Positions 1 to 11,310 of a DNA stretch of 64,000 bases are shown in pieces. Each line of letters begins with the position of its first letter. Position 1 is the stretch's first letter. The stretch comes from Epiperipatus broadwayi (lineage: Eukaryota; Onychophora; Udeonychophora; Euonychophora; Peripatidae), in assembly GCA_028023455.1 (NCBI GenBank), contig JAQFVV010006337.1:1289001-1353000 (forward strand), in the 5' to 3' direction. Position numbers and translations under genes: made by a program. The notes under the pieces were generated by a model that had not been told where the DNA came from, searched no databases, and saw only the letters and a program-made list of their open reading frames with translations.

Positions 1-458
1 TAAAAAAATATGATGTTTACTTTGATAAGCATTTGCTATTCATGCTAATTTTTAACAGCGACTAAGTATTAAAAGTGCTAATGTGATTTTTTTAAAGATT
101 TATGACTGAGATATGAATCTGTCTTGAAGAGAGTATTGTACATAGTCTGCTCTTGGATCTCAAAAAAAAAGAATCCTGACTGGCTCTTTGGTAGTTATTG
201 TACTCTTAAAGATTTGAATCAAAGGCATTTTCTTTTTAGCAGAATAATAAAATAAACTATGGAGCTTCATAAACAATATAGCGATCTAAAAACAGTTCAA
301 TGTAATAAAAAAAAGTATTGATAAAATTAAAACGACAAAAAGAATCGATCATTTGCTGATTAAATCTTTTGGAAACTAAAAAATAATTGTAGTCCTATAA
401 TGCTCACTCATATGATAATTATGATATTTTGAATATATGTAGAAGAATATTAGTTGAT
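1..458. other. AT-rich DNA, no gene seen
   Basis: No open frame of note, no tRNA and no recognised repeat. Short homopolymer A and T runs only. Confidence 0.6.
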
Positions 459-888
459 CATTTTTAAAATAATTATATAAAAATTCACATGACCCCTTTA
501 AATACAATATGTATTCATATCTACTCATTTATATTTGAATAAATATATCTGGCTTAATAAAACTTAACAATAATGGAAAAACTTCAGGTTCTGGTCAAAT
601 AAGTTTTCAAATATTTATTAATATATGGGTTCAAAATGTTCTGCTACCTTTTAAGGATATTTTTATTGATTGATTTTTTTTTTAAAAAAAAATAAAGGGG
701 ATTAAAAAACATTGTAGTAATTATTAGAAGGAATATTTGAAAACTTATTTTACCAGAACCTGAAGTTTTTCCATTATTGTTAAGTTTTATTAAGCCAGAT
801 ATATTTATTCAAATATAAATGAGTAGATATGAATAAATATTGTATTTAAAGGGGTCATGTGAATTTTTATATAATTATTTTAAAAATG
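459..888. repeat. Foldback palindrome, arms ~157 bp
   Basis: The left arm (459-615) reads as the reverse complement of the right arm (732-888), from CATTTTTAAAATAATTATAT inward to the TTTTCAAATATT end. A ~116-bp AT-rich centre separates them, and only a few mismatches are visible. No coding capacity lies between the arms, so this looks like a non-autonomous foldback or MITE-type insertion, although no target duplication was identified. The arms carry the string TCACATGACCCC, which also occurs near 3660. The right end directly abuts an RT fossil. Confidence 0.85.
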
Positions 889-894
889 AAAACT

Positions 895-1610
895 TTAACA
901 AATGTATTTCATAGATTGCTTCCAGTCATAAATGGATGGTTAATTGAAACATTGTCTTTATTAAGAGAATCAAGAAGTCTATAGACTTGGATTTTGTTGC
1001 CTAGGAAATGCAAAAAAGTTTAATGAAAAGGAGCATGACTTGTATATCTTTTCAATCAATTTTTTGATGGCATTATTATCATGAATTTTTTTTATTAATT
1101 TCATCAGTTTACATACTGATATTATAAAACTTCTATTTATTAATAATGGTGAAAATCTGGGGCATTTAAAATAAAAACTGCTCATTAAACAGAGATGTCT
1201 ATTAACTCCTATTTTGTGTTCCATTTGATGATAACGATTATTGCAACAATTTATTGGCAGAATTGAGCTATAATTTAATAGTGGAAGCTTTTACTTGAAT
1301 CAATTAAAATAAAATGAAAAACCTCTTGACTTCTAGAATATTGAAATTATGCTCAACTTGTTCTTAGAGCAACCTATAAAGGATTTGATTTAATAGATAA
1401 TGTTAAAAAAATCATACTATGATAAAACAAGAAATGTTTATAAACTTTAATTTGGATAGTTATTAGCTTGAGAATGTGAAATATATATTTTAGTTGTCTT
1501 TTAGATATAAAAACAATCTTGAATGTCGCATTGAGATAGAAGGCAGACTCAAATAGTTTTGCTATTGAATTCAATTTATGTGGTGATAATATCATCATAA
1601 TATGCTATTC
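895..1610 (+). pseudogene. Decayed non-LTR retrotransposon reverse transcriptase
   Basis: Plus-strand translation, with many stops and frame changes, shows an ordered series of RT landmarks. 'RLLPVINGWL' lies near 915 (usually the L-x-R-L-I-P...L-P segment). 'EKEHDLYIFSIN' near 1025-1065 corresponds to the E-K-x-x-D-L-Y-x-A-F-I-D-L-x-K-A-F catalytic region, with the aspartates lost. 'LDSY-LENVKY' near 1445 corresponds to the late G-x-x-L-x-x-V-x-x-F-x-Y-L-G block. The order matches the LINE family often annotated as endonuclease-reverse transcriptase. The copy at 21150-22330 has the same landmarks and shares 'CCAGTCATAAAT' at nucleotide level. It is dead and 5'-truncated. Clade assignment within the non-LTR elements is not secure. 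Confidence 0.65.
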
Positions 1611-3468
1611 TAAAAAAATATTGTGGTATAAAGAATGTGATGAATAAAAAGTAACAGTTTCTAAAATGTATTTTTCAGTGAACTGAATATGGTTTTCATA
1701 ATAGAAATAGTATTCACATTATAAAGATAATATCAAAAATACTATAGAGATGTCAATATTGATTGATTCAACTGATCAATGCAGCTGATATTAAAATACA
1801 ATGGAAAATGTTGGGCAAAAAAGTTTGCTACAGAAGTTAATAGATATATTAATACATGTTAATCAGGCTAAAAAAAACAATATGATATATGTGAACTTGT
1901 GTTTAATGAATTGGTGTGAATAATCATCGCAAAATTTATCTTTACCATTTGTCTTTCTTTATTATTTTCTTCTTGAGTTAGAATAAGTCTAATAAATAAT
2001 TTAAAAATATGTGAAAATTTCAAATATAAGATGTAATCAATATATATATTTTAAAAAATCTTTCTTTATATTTTGTACTATTTTATTTTTTTTCTAGAGT
2101 CAGAATGGTTGCTAATAAATTTAGAAATTTTAAAATGTAATCAAGATACTTTTTTATATTTCCTTTACAGCAAATGAATTTTTAAATGCAGTAGTTTTTT
2201 AGTCCAGAGATAAGTGAATCTGTCTTAAAACTAAAGTTTCTGAACGGATTCCCAACTAAGGAAAAAAATGGCAGAAACCTGTTTGATTCATTAAATAGAA
2301 CTACTATATTTAATCTGCTATTTGAGAATCGAAATTGTTTCAATTCCAAAATAAGTATCTTCACTTTTTTAAAAAAAACAAAAACATTATACTTCAAACT
2401 AAATTAAATTTCAAACAAAACATTTCATAAATCTTTCCATTAGTACAACTTCAATAACTCATAGATCAATTGTTTATCTTTATTAAAAATCTTTTTTGTC
2501 CTTCTGCTCTCTCATCATTTAATCACCTACTCAATTATCTTTATTCATTAAATTTTAATTGTATTTATTTTCACTCCAATTCTTTAAAGTTCATTAATCT
2601 CTATCTGCAGACATTTTTAGTTCACTATATTAATTAATTCCATTCATCTCTAAACAAATGTAAAATAAAACAGTGAAAAACGTTTTATTTATTTACCAAT
2701 ATTTTAAGAAAAACCTTATTACAATTACATTTATGCAATTATTTAAATATTTTAATAATTCTTTTCCCTTTCCTCATTATTCTCTTTAATTAACATTCCT
2801 TTTATTCTTGGTCTGTATGCTATCATATTTTACATTTAGACTGAAAATGTGTAATTCAAATTGCTAAATATACACATCAGTTGAAAGCATTTTGTCAGAA
2901 ATTTGAAAAAAATGCTGTAATCATATTTTTTTTAAAAATTTCATTTACAGTACCATCTTTTAAGATATTTTGCTTTTTTTTAAAGAAAATAGTAAATTCA
3001 AGTAGTTTTAATGTATTGTTTTAATTTTAAAAAAAATCAAAAGGCTAGTCAAATAGCAGCAGAATGGACTTTTAGAACTTCCTTCTTCCCTTTGGTTGAC
3101 TTCTTTTATTATTGGTACTTGGGGTTATTTCAAGAACATTCTCAGAGTAACTAAAAATGATTTTTATACAGTATTTGTGTAATAATTATTAAAAATAAAA
3201 GTATACATTACTACATTCTTATTTTATATGTGTACATTTTATTTTTAAAAATGAAAGGGAATTAATGATTCCTGATATAATGCTAACAAAGAAAATGACA
3301 GCAGTCTGTTTATCGCATATTAAGAAAATTATGTATAACATTGCAAATATTGTATTAGGACAATTTATTTAGAAAACAATTTTAATATTTTAAAACAAAT
3401 TTTGATATATTTATCAGAAATTGATATTTTTTGTTTGCATTTTAAATACAAACTTCAATTAAAAAAGA
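1611..3468. other. AT-rich DNA, no gene seen
   Basis: Long T- and A-rich stretches with no convincing frame, motif or repeat relationship to the rest of the window. Confidence 0.55.
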
Positions 3469-3576
3469 GCATTGTTAGCCGAGAGGTCATCACATCCGCC
3501 TTGCAAGCAAGTAGTTGGTTGCAGACGTTTGTGGGTTCGTGTCCCGGCTGATGCTATGACATATGAGAAAAAAAAA
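3469..3576 (+). repeat. tRNA-derived SINE, copy 1
   Basis: This ~100-bp unit has a tRNA-like head. The A-box-like TTAGCCGAGAGG is at about 3475-3486 and the B-box-like GGTTCGTGTCCCGG at about 3534-3546. A short conserved tail ATGCTATGACAYATGAG and then an A-run follow. The TGG(T/C)CGAGAGG form of the A box resembles class II (Ser/Leu-type) tRNAs. It is not a working tRNA: the acceptor arm does not pair and the anticodon arm is unclear. Two further copies lie at 34310 and 40623 with the same tail and A-run, which defines a short SINE family. Confidence 0.8.
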
Positions 3577-3644
3577 AGATTTTGTTCATTTTCTAAAGTT
3601 ACCTTACTCTGCTTTGTTGCAATTTACAATCACATTTTTCAATT

Positions 3645-4179
3645 AAAAATAGTCATAGATCACATGACCCCATTTTCTTAAGCTTGTGAGATATAAACAA
3701 TGATCATTGTCAATTTCTCAACAAGCTTTGTGATAAATGCTTAGCCAGAGAAAGCTTTTACAATATCTCTGTCAGGACCCCCCAAACCTCTAACCATGGT
3801 TTAATGCTTTGGCACTCCTTAGAGAGGTTCTAGGATAGCTTCAGACATTAGATCTAAAAATGCCAACCTAAAGTCCATGTTTGTCTAAAAGTTATCTATT
3901 GAGTGGAAAATCTGAAATTTTCAGACACCTCCATGTCTTCAAACCCAGCTATCCAACTCAAATAGCTATATGGAGCTGAAAGATCTTCAGCCAAACCATA
4001 TATTAGTAGTCTTAGAAATATAACATCATATAAGACTTAAAGCAGAGACTATAAATAGTCAAATAAAAAATAGTCATAGATCACATGATCCCATTCTTTT
4101 AAGCTTGTAAGATGTAAACAATGATCATTGCCAATTGCTCAACAAGCTTTGTGATAAATTCTTAGACAGAAAAAGCATT
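3645..4179. repeat. Pair of ~114-bp direct repeats around ~307 bp (TRIM-like)
   Basis: Copy 1 (3645-3758) and copy 2 (4066-4179) start with AAAAATAGTCATAGATCACA and run through TGATCATTG and AACAAGCTTTGTGATAAA to the same end, with about ten differences by eye. The spacer is somewhat richer in G+C and has no long frame. The architecture fits a terminal-repeat retrotransposon in miniature. No clean TG...CA ends or primer-binding site were found, so a simple tandem duplication with an insert is equally possible. Confidence 0.6.
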
Positions 4180-5980
4180 TTTTCAATGTTTGTAAAGTTC
4201 AAATATGATTTTTTTTAGTTGTATATAAATATAACTATTAAAATATTAAATTTATTGAACTCTGATATAAAAAATGGTTTATTATTAAAATCAAAGGTCA
4301 AAAGCTTACAAAAAGTCTCATCAGGAAAAAGTTAAATCTGGCAATGTGCAAGAGAATTAAAAAAGTTTGATGGGTATTTCAGGTTATTGTAAAAAAGCTC
4401 ATCATATTTTTGGTTCATTTTTTAAACAAATCATTTATTGTTGGTTATTATTAAGTATTTATAAAATGATTGAATAAAAATGTTTAGAGTTTATTATAGA
4501 GATGTTCACTGTAAATGAAATATCTTGCATAAAAAACAATTACAATGAGTTCCTATAGCAGTGATTTATTACTTTAAATTTAAAATAAATAAAAATTTTA
4601 ATTATAAAAATAAAGCTTAAATTAGAAAAGTCCTTAATTAATGAATTACATTTTATGAAGCATTATACTAAAAAAATATAATAATCTGTGGTTTAATATA
4701 CTGTATAAAAGCATTTTACTATATATATTTTTCTTCAGTGACATTTTACCATTTTGATTCTATGTAGTGAGAAAATATTTCTTGAATCACAATTTGTTAA
4801 ATTAAAGCATTAAGAAAAAAATGTTAATAATAACTATAACATACCTTTTAAAATTAAAAAAAAAAATAACCCTCTTGCATTCTCATACTTTCTATTGTTT
4901 CACCTGGTGAGAGTTTTAAGAAATACTCAACCTTTTTCTTTTTATAAAAATCTTCATTTTACACTAAAACTCAATAAATTAGACTAGATTTCTTTTTAAT
5001 TTTATAAATGAATAATATTCTAAAAAAATCACAATTGACTGTTTTAAATATTTAAAAAATGATCTCTAAATATAACAATGTACCATAAGCATCATCACAG
5101 ATATTTACATAAACATTAAAACTAAAAATGAATGAATTCATTTTTATTTTACATTTTTTTATGTGAATGAATGAAGATAGATTTATGATAATTATCAATT
5201 TCTGCTTTAAAATCTTGTTGTTTTTGTTGTTGTTGTTGTTGTTTTTTTACAAAAATTACAATATTTTAAAAGATTTTAACACCAAGTCAATTTTAATAGA
5301 TAATGATTCTTTATATTATGATCAAGTTTATTAACTTCTATTTCCATAAATAAGATATAAATGAATAAATTGAAAGTTTACTTGTGTATTTCTTTAGAAT
5401 ATTCAACCAATTAGTGTGTAAAATAATCAAAAATACTTTATAAACAAGCAGAAAAACTCTTAATAGTTATACACCAAAATCTTCACATGAAAACTAGATC
5501 CAAAGAATGTGAACATATTCCAGACATTTTCTTCTGTCAAAAGAGTACAAGATGACTTTTGATGATAAATACAGTTAATAAAAACCATGGTTCATTAACA
5601 TTTAACATAACATTATTACTGATTTAAGTTATAGAACAATGGTTCTTTTTCTGAGGAAACTTACAATTTTCAATGAAGTCAGAGCTTACAATTGTTAATT
5701 TTTTAAACACCAAATTTATTTATTTTACATAAATGCAATAAAATTAAATAAAAAAGTAATAACTAAATGAGATGTACAATTGATTGATCAAGTTTTGGTA
5801 ATGTTGATATTTTTTGTTTTACTGTCATTGTAAAGATGGACTTTTTAAATTTACAATAAAAGCTGCCATTGTCTGGAAACAAATTATGAGACTGATTTGA
5901 AATTAAGCAAGTAAATAATCTTAAATAATTTAAAATTGATTATTATCTGCATAATGCACACAATCATTTTTTTCATCAAA
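4180..5980. other. AT-rich DNA with a (GTT)n microsatellite
   Basis: No gene recognised. A short TTG/GTT microsatellite lies at about 5217-5242. Confidence 0.55.
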
Positions 5981-6995
5981 ATAATTGGTAGTGTTCTGTT
6001 CTATCATGTCAGCTGCTTGATGGAACTATTTCTAGCTAAATTTATAAAAATATGCCATTTCTGCAGCTGCAGTCAAACAGTTAAGACTTCTTTTTACAAT
6101 ATAACATAGAGTGTGTTAACTCAGCTGCCAGCTACCATTGTGACTTTTTTCTTTGCTAAGATGAGGAAAATGCCATCATTGGTTGTCATAGTTGTTAGCA
6201 TTACACACTTTATCATAATTCTGGGTTGTCTATTTTTGTTACACTATCATATGAGGGTATTAGCTACATCATGTGTAAATAGTTTAATTTTTCATTGTTG
6301 ACATCTTTTTTTTCATGTGAATTGACATACTGGTATCTTTTAACAATTTTAAGTGTCAAGACTGTTTCATGATAGAGCTATAAGCCTCCCAAATTATCTT
6401 TTAGGGTAGGATAGTGCTATTTTTTGACAATGACACTGTAAGTCATGTTTTAGCGAGTAATTTTCTGAGACAAATAAAATGGATACTTCGAACTATGAAA
6501 AGTTGAAGGTATGGCTATTTCCAGACACTGAATAGTAAACTCTTGTTTAAATTGTTGATTTAGGGGTACATATATTTGATGCAGATGTTTTATTATAAAA
6601 GTGATGTTAATTTGTCTCCCATTAATTATTGTCAATCAAATTGAAAAATAAAGTAACATATTAAACATACACAAAAAAACCATTCTCCCATTAATTCTTG
6701 TCAATCAAATGTAAAAAAAAGTAACACAAATTAATATTTAAACATACACAAAATAACCAACTTGTCAATAAAATTTTTTAAAAAAAGTAACAAATTTTTA
6801 TTTTAACATAGTCAAAATAAACTCATCTCCCATGAATTATTGTCAAAAAAATCATTTTCTAGAAATAATTTATAAACAAAATAAAGCCAATATTAATATA
6901 GAATCACTAGCCGAGGAATGTTATATATATATGTTTTTGTTTAGCATCAATGCCATCAAGTGGCTGACATAATAGAACAGAACACTACCAAATAA
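5981..6995. mobile_element. Non-autonomous DNA element with ~40-bp terminal inverted repeats
   Basis: The left end (5981-6023) reads ATTGGTAGTGTTCTGTTCTA... and ends TGATGG. The right end (about 6953-6995) is its reverse complement with a few changes, running from CCATCAAG to AGAACAGAACACTACCAAAT. The interior has no transposase. It holds four degenerate 60-90-bp tandem units with the core TCTCCCATTAATT.TTGTCAA, starting near 6615, 6684, 6747 and 6835. The string CAATGCCATCAAGTGG at the right end recurs at 33790 and, inverted, at about 28775. No target duplication could be fixed, so the superfamily is unassigned. Confidence 0.7.
6615..6860. repeat. Degenerate tandem repeat, 60-90-bp units
   Basis: Four units share CTCCCATTAATT, TTGTCAAT, AAAGTAACA and TTTAACATA in the same order. 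Spacing is irregular (about 69, 62 and 80 bp). They lie inside the inverted-repeat element. Confidence 0.65.
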
Positions 6996-8040
6996 TTTGC
7001 AATTTTACTGACTGTACTTTACAATTATAATTAATATATAGGGTATATAAGCACAAACTTTCACATGACCCACCATTCTCCACACTATCTCATAACACTG
7101 ATACACTTGAACACATATATATTGAAAAGATAAATAATTATGATTAATGTAGTTTTTGTTGCAAGCAAATTATGTTTATAAGAAGTTTAATTTATAAAAT
7201 TAAGTGAATATATTTTATCTAATGCATACATTTAAAAATTTAATATTACACTTTATTGTTTCAAGTGATCAGTGTGTTTTTGATTACTTACTATACTGAA
7301 TGAAACCGGTATGTTTTGCTTTTTTAGTCATTAATGAGGAAAATCTTTACTTTGTATATATCATAAATGAAAGCACTGAATATCTTGCAAAAATACTGGT
7401 TAAAGAAGATAAAATACATTAATCATATTTTAATTCTATCAAAACAATATTATATATTGCATAATGAATAAACTCTGTACTGTACATTTTTAGCCCTAAT
7501 GTTGCCATAGCTTTAATATGTCAGTACCCTATAATGTCATCAATAATTACAAAATGGCCACTATTTTGAGGGAAAAAAGGGTGTGTTAAAATCATAGTTG
7601 TTTTTAAGAAAAAAGTTTGAAATTTTTCTAAAGATTGTTGTAGTAAATAACTGTAAATCCAAATAGTGAGTACTTGACTGCTAAGCAAATCTTCTGTAAA
7701 GGTCCAACCAAGGTAAAGTGTATGTATATGACATTTAATCACATTTATTTAAATTCCTAAAATTGATTTTCTTCAAAATTGTCTTGATACATTCTATAAA
7801 TAAAAAATCCAAGAACTTCTTGAGCTGAACATGTCTGTGACCAAAATCAAAAATGGTTTGACATACATAGTTAGCAATATTTTTATCATAATATATAGTA
7901 AAGCAATTAGGTATTATGACATATGCCTTTTTTTTAAAACAAATATTGTCTCTCACTCAAATCTTTTCTCATAATTGCAGATAAGTTATTTAATTTATTC
8001 CATTGAGTGCATTGACATATCTATCATTGAACATCATCTT
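6996..8040. other. AT-rich DNA, no gene recognised
   Basis: Two minus-strand frames of 73 codons (7521-7742 and 7735-7956) overlap slightly but match nothing I know. Their codon content does not look coding. Confidence 0.5.
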
Positions 8041-8480
8041 AATTTTATTTGCATATTTATTTATAAAAATCCATACTGCTCTTCAGACATGATCATTTTT
8101 TAATAGATGGACTTCATAACATTTTCTCCACTATACATTTTTGAAACATAAAATAAAAATTCCAAGATGCATTTGTGCTAAACCTGAACTCATCAGTTGG
8201 CCCAGATCACAATCTCTCATACATTTATTATATGCTCAGTATTAATCAATAGTAAATTATTACATTTTCATTTACAAATACCAAACTTATCCCACTCATA
8301 ACAGTGAGATAGTCAATTCTAGATAAATACATTAATGATTAACACTAATCATTCATTAAACTAGATATGATTCCTATCCCAGATATAAATCATATGCTTG
8401 TTAAAAATTAATATGTTTTCAATTAAATACCCACACATACAATAATTCAACCTCACTTCTTTTATGATGAATAATACTTT
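8041..8480. repeat. Dispersed repeat, related to 37570-37980
   Basis: The segments CCAAGATGCATTT...CATCAGTTGG (about 8161-8205) and TAATCATT.A.TAAACTAGA (about 8345-8365), followed by AGATATAAA and GTTAAAAATTAATAT, recur in 37570-37900 with roughly 70% identity by eye. No coding capacity is visible. It is probably a non-autonomous transposon family. Confidence 0.5.
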
Positions 8481-8659
8481 TATGGATGAAGTTAAGAATC
8501 TTCACTCCACTACACATTTGTAATCCATCCTGCATTTAAAATTTTTTGTTCAAAAATTTTCATCTTTATTAATGTTTTTTCATCTATTGTCTATTCCAAT
8601 ATCCTTCTAAAATACAAGTGAAATATTCCCTTATTCTTATTGTCAGTAATAGCAACAAG

Positions 8660-9065
8660 GTAATATACACGCAAATGGAAAAAAAAAATGGATGATTTAG
8701 TCTGCAAGTTGTGTAAAGAAGGCAAAGAAAATATTAGGCATCTGTTACTTCAATGTAAATGCTTGGAGGCAGAAAGAGTACAAATAATGAAGTTATGGAA
8801 AAATAAAAATATGAGCAAAGTGATTATACAAAAAGTGAGTTATTGGATTTTATGCTGGGTTTGGAAAAAGATAAGGGGGATTTGGATATAAAGGTCATAA
8901 AGTTGACAAATATTATGTTGTGGAAATGGGATGGAGCAGATTATGGGAAAACTTAGGGTGGAGAATGGAAAAGGAAAGTAAAGTGACTAACAGGTTTCTC
9001 TGGGCATAGTTGCTGAGAGATTCCTAACTCCATATAAGGAGAAGTCATAGTGCATCACATCACAT
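8660..9065 (+). pseudogene. 3' end of a non-LTR retrotransposon with zinc-finger C-terminus and ATCAC tail
   Basis: The frame from 8688 encodes C-x2-C-x4-E-x3-H-x4-C ('CKLCKEGKENIRHLLLQC'), the zinc-finger-like motif found after the RT domain in Jockey/CR1/R1-type LINEs. The reading shifts frame near 8830 and continues through a Trp/Lys-rich tail. The element ends with TAAGGAGAAG...CATCACATCACATCA near 9060. The same 3' terminus, including the repeated ATCAC tail, is present inverted at 46502-46570. The RT domain is missing, so this copy is 5'-truncated. Confidence 0.7.
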
Positions 9066-9199
9066 CAGTTCATACTCCTGGAAAACCAAGATATTACCAG
9101 TTTCTTTGATGGAGTTGTGAGGAAAAAAAGTCAGCAGGGTAAAATACAATCATATTTTGATAGTTATTTTAAGCATTTTGAGTATATTAATCAAAAAGC

Positions 9200-11310
9200 A
9201 CAATAATTACAAACAAAGATGAAACCCAAGCTTAAAGCACAGAACCAAATAAAAAAACACTTAAGAGCAATAAAGCAACATTGATAACTAATCAAAATGG
9301 AAAAAATCAATGAAAATTGCTCTCAAAGATCAATATTCAAATAAATCTAAAAATTCTATTAAAAATTTCCACTCCCAAGATGATTACAATAATAAACCCC
9401 ATTAGAGTAGAGGGTATTGCATTGGAAATAACTGAAACCAATCAAGCAAGACTCAAAATAAAAATAAATCAACAAAGATCTCTCTTAAAAAACAAAATTC
9501 AAATAATTCTAAAAATTCCACTCAAAATATTTACTTTCTCAATAAATATCACAATAATTCCTTTAACACAGAGGGCGATCTAAGGGACACAATAATGTTA
9601 CTTCAAACAAGCCTAAATTTGTTCCAAAATTAAATGATAATACCACAAAAGGAGAAATAAATAATATAAATAGTAACAAAACCATGTTTCAAACTGATGT
9701 TGATGATGATAAGCTCTCACCACCTAGAAATAAGGGAGAATTTGATGGGCAAGAAATTCAAAAAAGTTATAATTAAGGCACAATTATTCAAAGCTCAAAC
9801 TTGAGTGTAAAGATGAATTATAGGGAAATCAATTTTCCAGATATCTGTCTAACTAGAAGAATTACTTCAACCAAAGCCAAGACTAGTTTACGACAAGACA
9901 AAGTTATTTACCCTGAAACATCAAATCACACTGTTCTAAATTCACAAACCCATGAGAATAAGCAAACTTATGCTAATATAACTACAAAAAATCTAAATAA
10001 AATCAACACATTATCCTAGAAGAAACAACCAGCTTACTTAAACACCATTGACATTTATGAAGACCAAGATTATTTCCCAATACATGATCACAATGAAGAC
10101 AATAATATCAATCCAAATCTCACACAAGACAACTTAAATGATTATGAAAGCATTAGTGAACAATTCAATAACAGATTACCATATAATCTCCATAAATCCT
10201 TCTCATTTTCACAATGAGTTCTCACTGATATTATACCACAGACAAGAAATGTCAACTCTCACTTTTCCAGTAAACAAATTCTTTGCTATGATAAAGAAAC
10301 AAAACCTTAGTAATACAATCAACAGAATTCTCCATCACATGCTATTTCATTCTTCAATTTGTGAATCAATTCCAAAAACAAGTTTTTAGAAACAACCACC
10401 ATACTCTAAATGGAAAATTACTCATTAACATTGATATGAGCAAGCAATCTAAGCTTAATGGATTGGCAAGAAATTGTCATATTCAATTGTCACAACAAAA
10501 TCTCCAAAGCTTGCTGGATCAATTTGGGAAGATAGAAAATTTTAAATTTCTATAGGAAAAACATTCGTGAAATAAAAATCTTATCTAATAATGCTTCTTT
10601 TATATTAACCCTTCAAAAATATATCACCACTTGACATTCTTTCAATCCTTGTGGAGAAGAGAATGCCTAATTTATATATCACTCCATGGCATTCAACCTG
10701 TGTTTTCTCTGTGGAAACAGAAGTCACCTCATTAAACAATGTCCAACATGTATTTGTGAAAAGTGCAATATCAAGAGGAAAAATCACAAATGCAACTTAT
10801 GGAAAGGAGTTGAACTCATTAAAGATAAGCCTCCTAACCACACTCAGAATGATCTAGTTTTGAAATATGACAAATAGAGACAAAAGGGGAAAACCATACA
10901 TTGGATGAACAACCCTCTGATGTCAAGGTAACCGATGAAATTGAAACAATACAAATAAACCATAATGCAATGGAAGAAAATGATCATTCAGTCATCCATG
11001 GAATCAAAGCCATAAAGAGGAAAACAATAGACTCAAGTAGTTCTCACCAGGATGATAATTCATTGTCTTCAGATACTAGTCATGATCAAACTAAACCTAC
11101 CACGTTAAATCCAAATCTAACAAAGCCAAGAAATAAAAAAGATAAAAAATGAAAAAATGCTTTGACATCAACAGATGGTGGCAATTATCGATCCCCTGAC
11201 AATAAAGTCCATCCAATTGAGTTTTCAAATGTGAATGAGAACAGCCCACCAACCATGACAGACACTCCAGCAACACAATTTTAATCTAATCAACAATGAT
11301 AATCTAGACA
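9200..11310 (+). pseudogene. Retrotransposon ORF1 / gag-like region with CCHC zinc knuckle
   Basis: This is an Asn/Lys/Gln/Thr-rich region, open in pieces across all three plus frames. The decisive feature is 'CFLCGNRSHLIKQC' at about 10698-10739, an exact C-x2-C-x4-H-x4-C nucleic-acid-binding knuckle. A second Cys/His cluster (C-x-C-x2-C...H-x-C) follows at once, as in tandem knuckles of LINE ORF1 and gag proteins. Upstream, 10361-10555 encodes a segment ending 'LLDQFGKIENFKFL' that resembles an RNA-recognition-like fold. Downstream, 10901-11152 encodes an acidic and serine-rich tail ('DSSSSHQDDNSLSSDTS'), common in LINE ORF1. Frameshifts and stops show it is dead. It follows a LINE 3' end head-to-tail, but whether both belong to one family is unknown. 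Confidence 0.6.

Noticed and set aside
3469-3576. Functional tRNA gene
   Set aside because: A and B boxes are present but acceptor and anticodon stems do not pair, and two A-tailed relatives exist, so it is a SINE.
5988-6988. hAT element (TAGTG...CACTA ends with 8-bp duplication)
   Set aside because: The flanking bases are inverted copies of each other, not direct repeats, so the inverted repeat continues outward and there is no 8-bp TSD.
10605-10787. 60-codon minus frame
   Set aside because: Antisense of the CCHC-knuckle ORF1 region.
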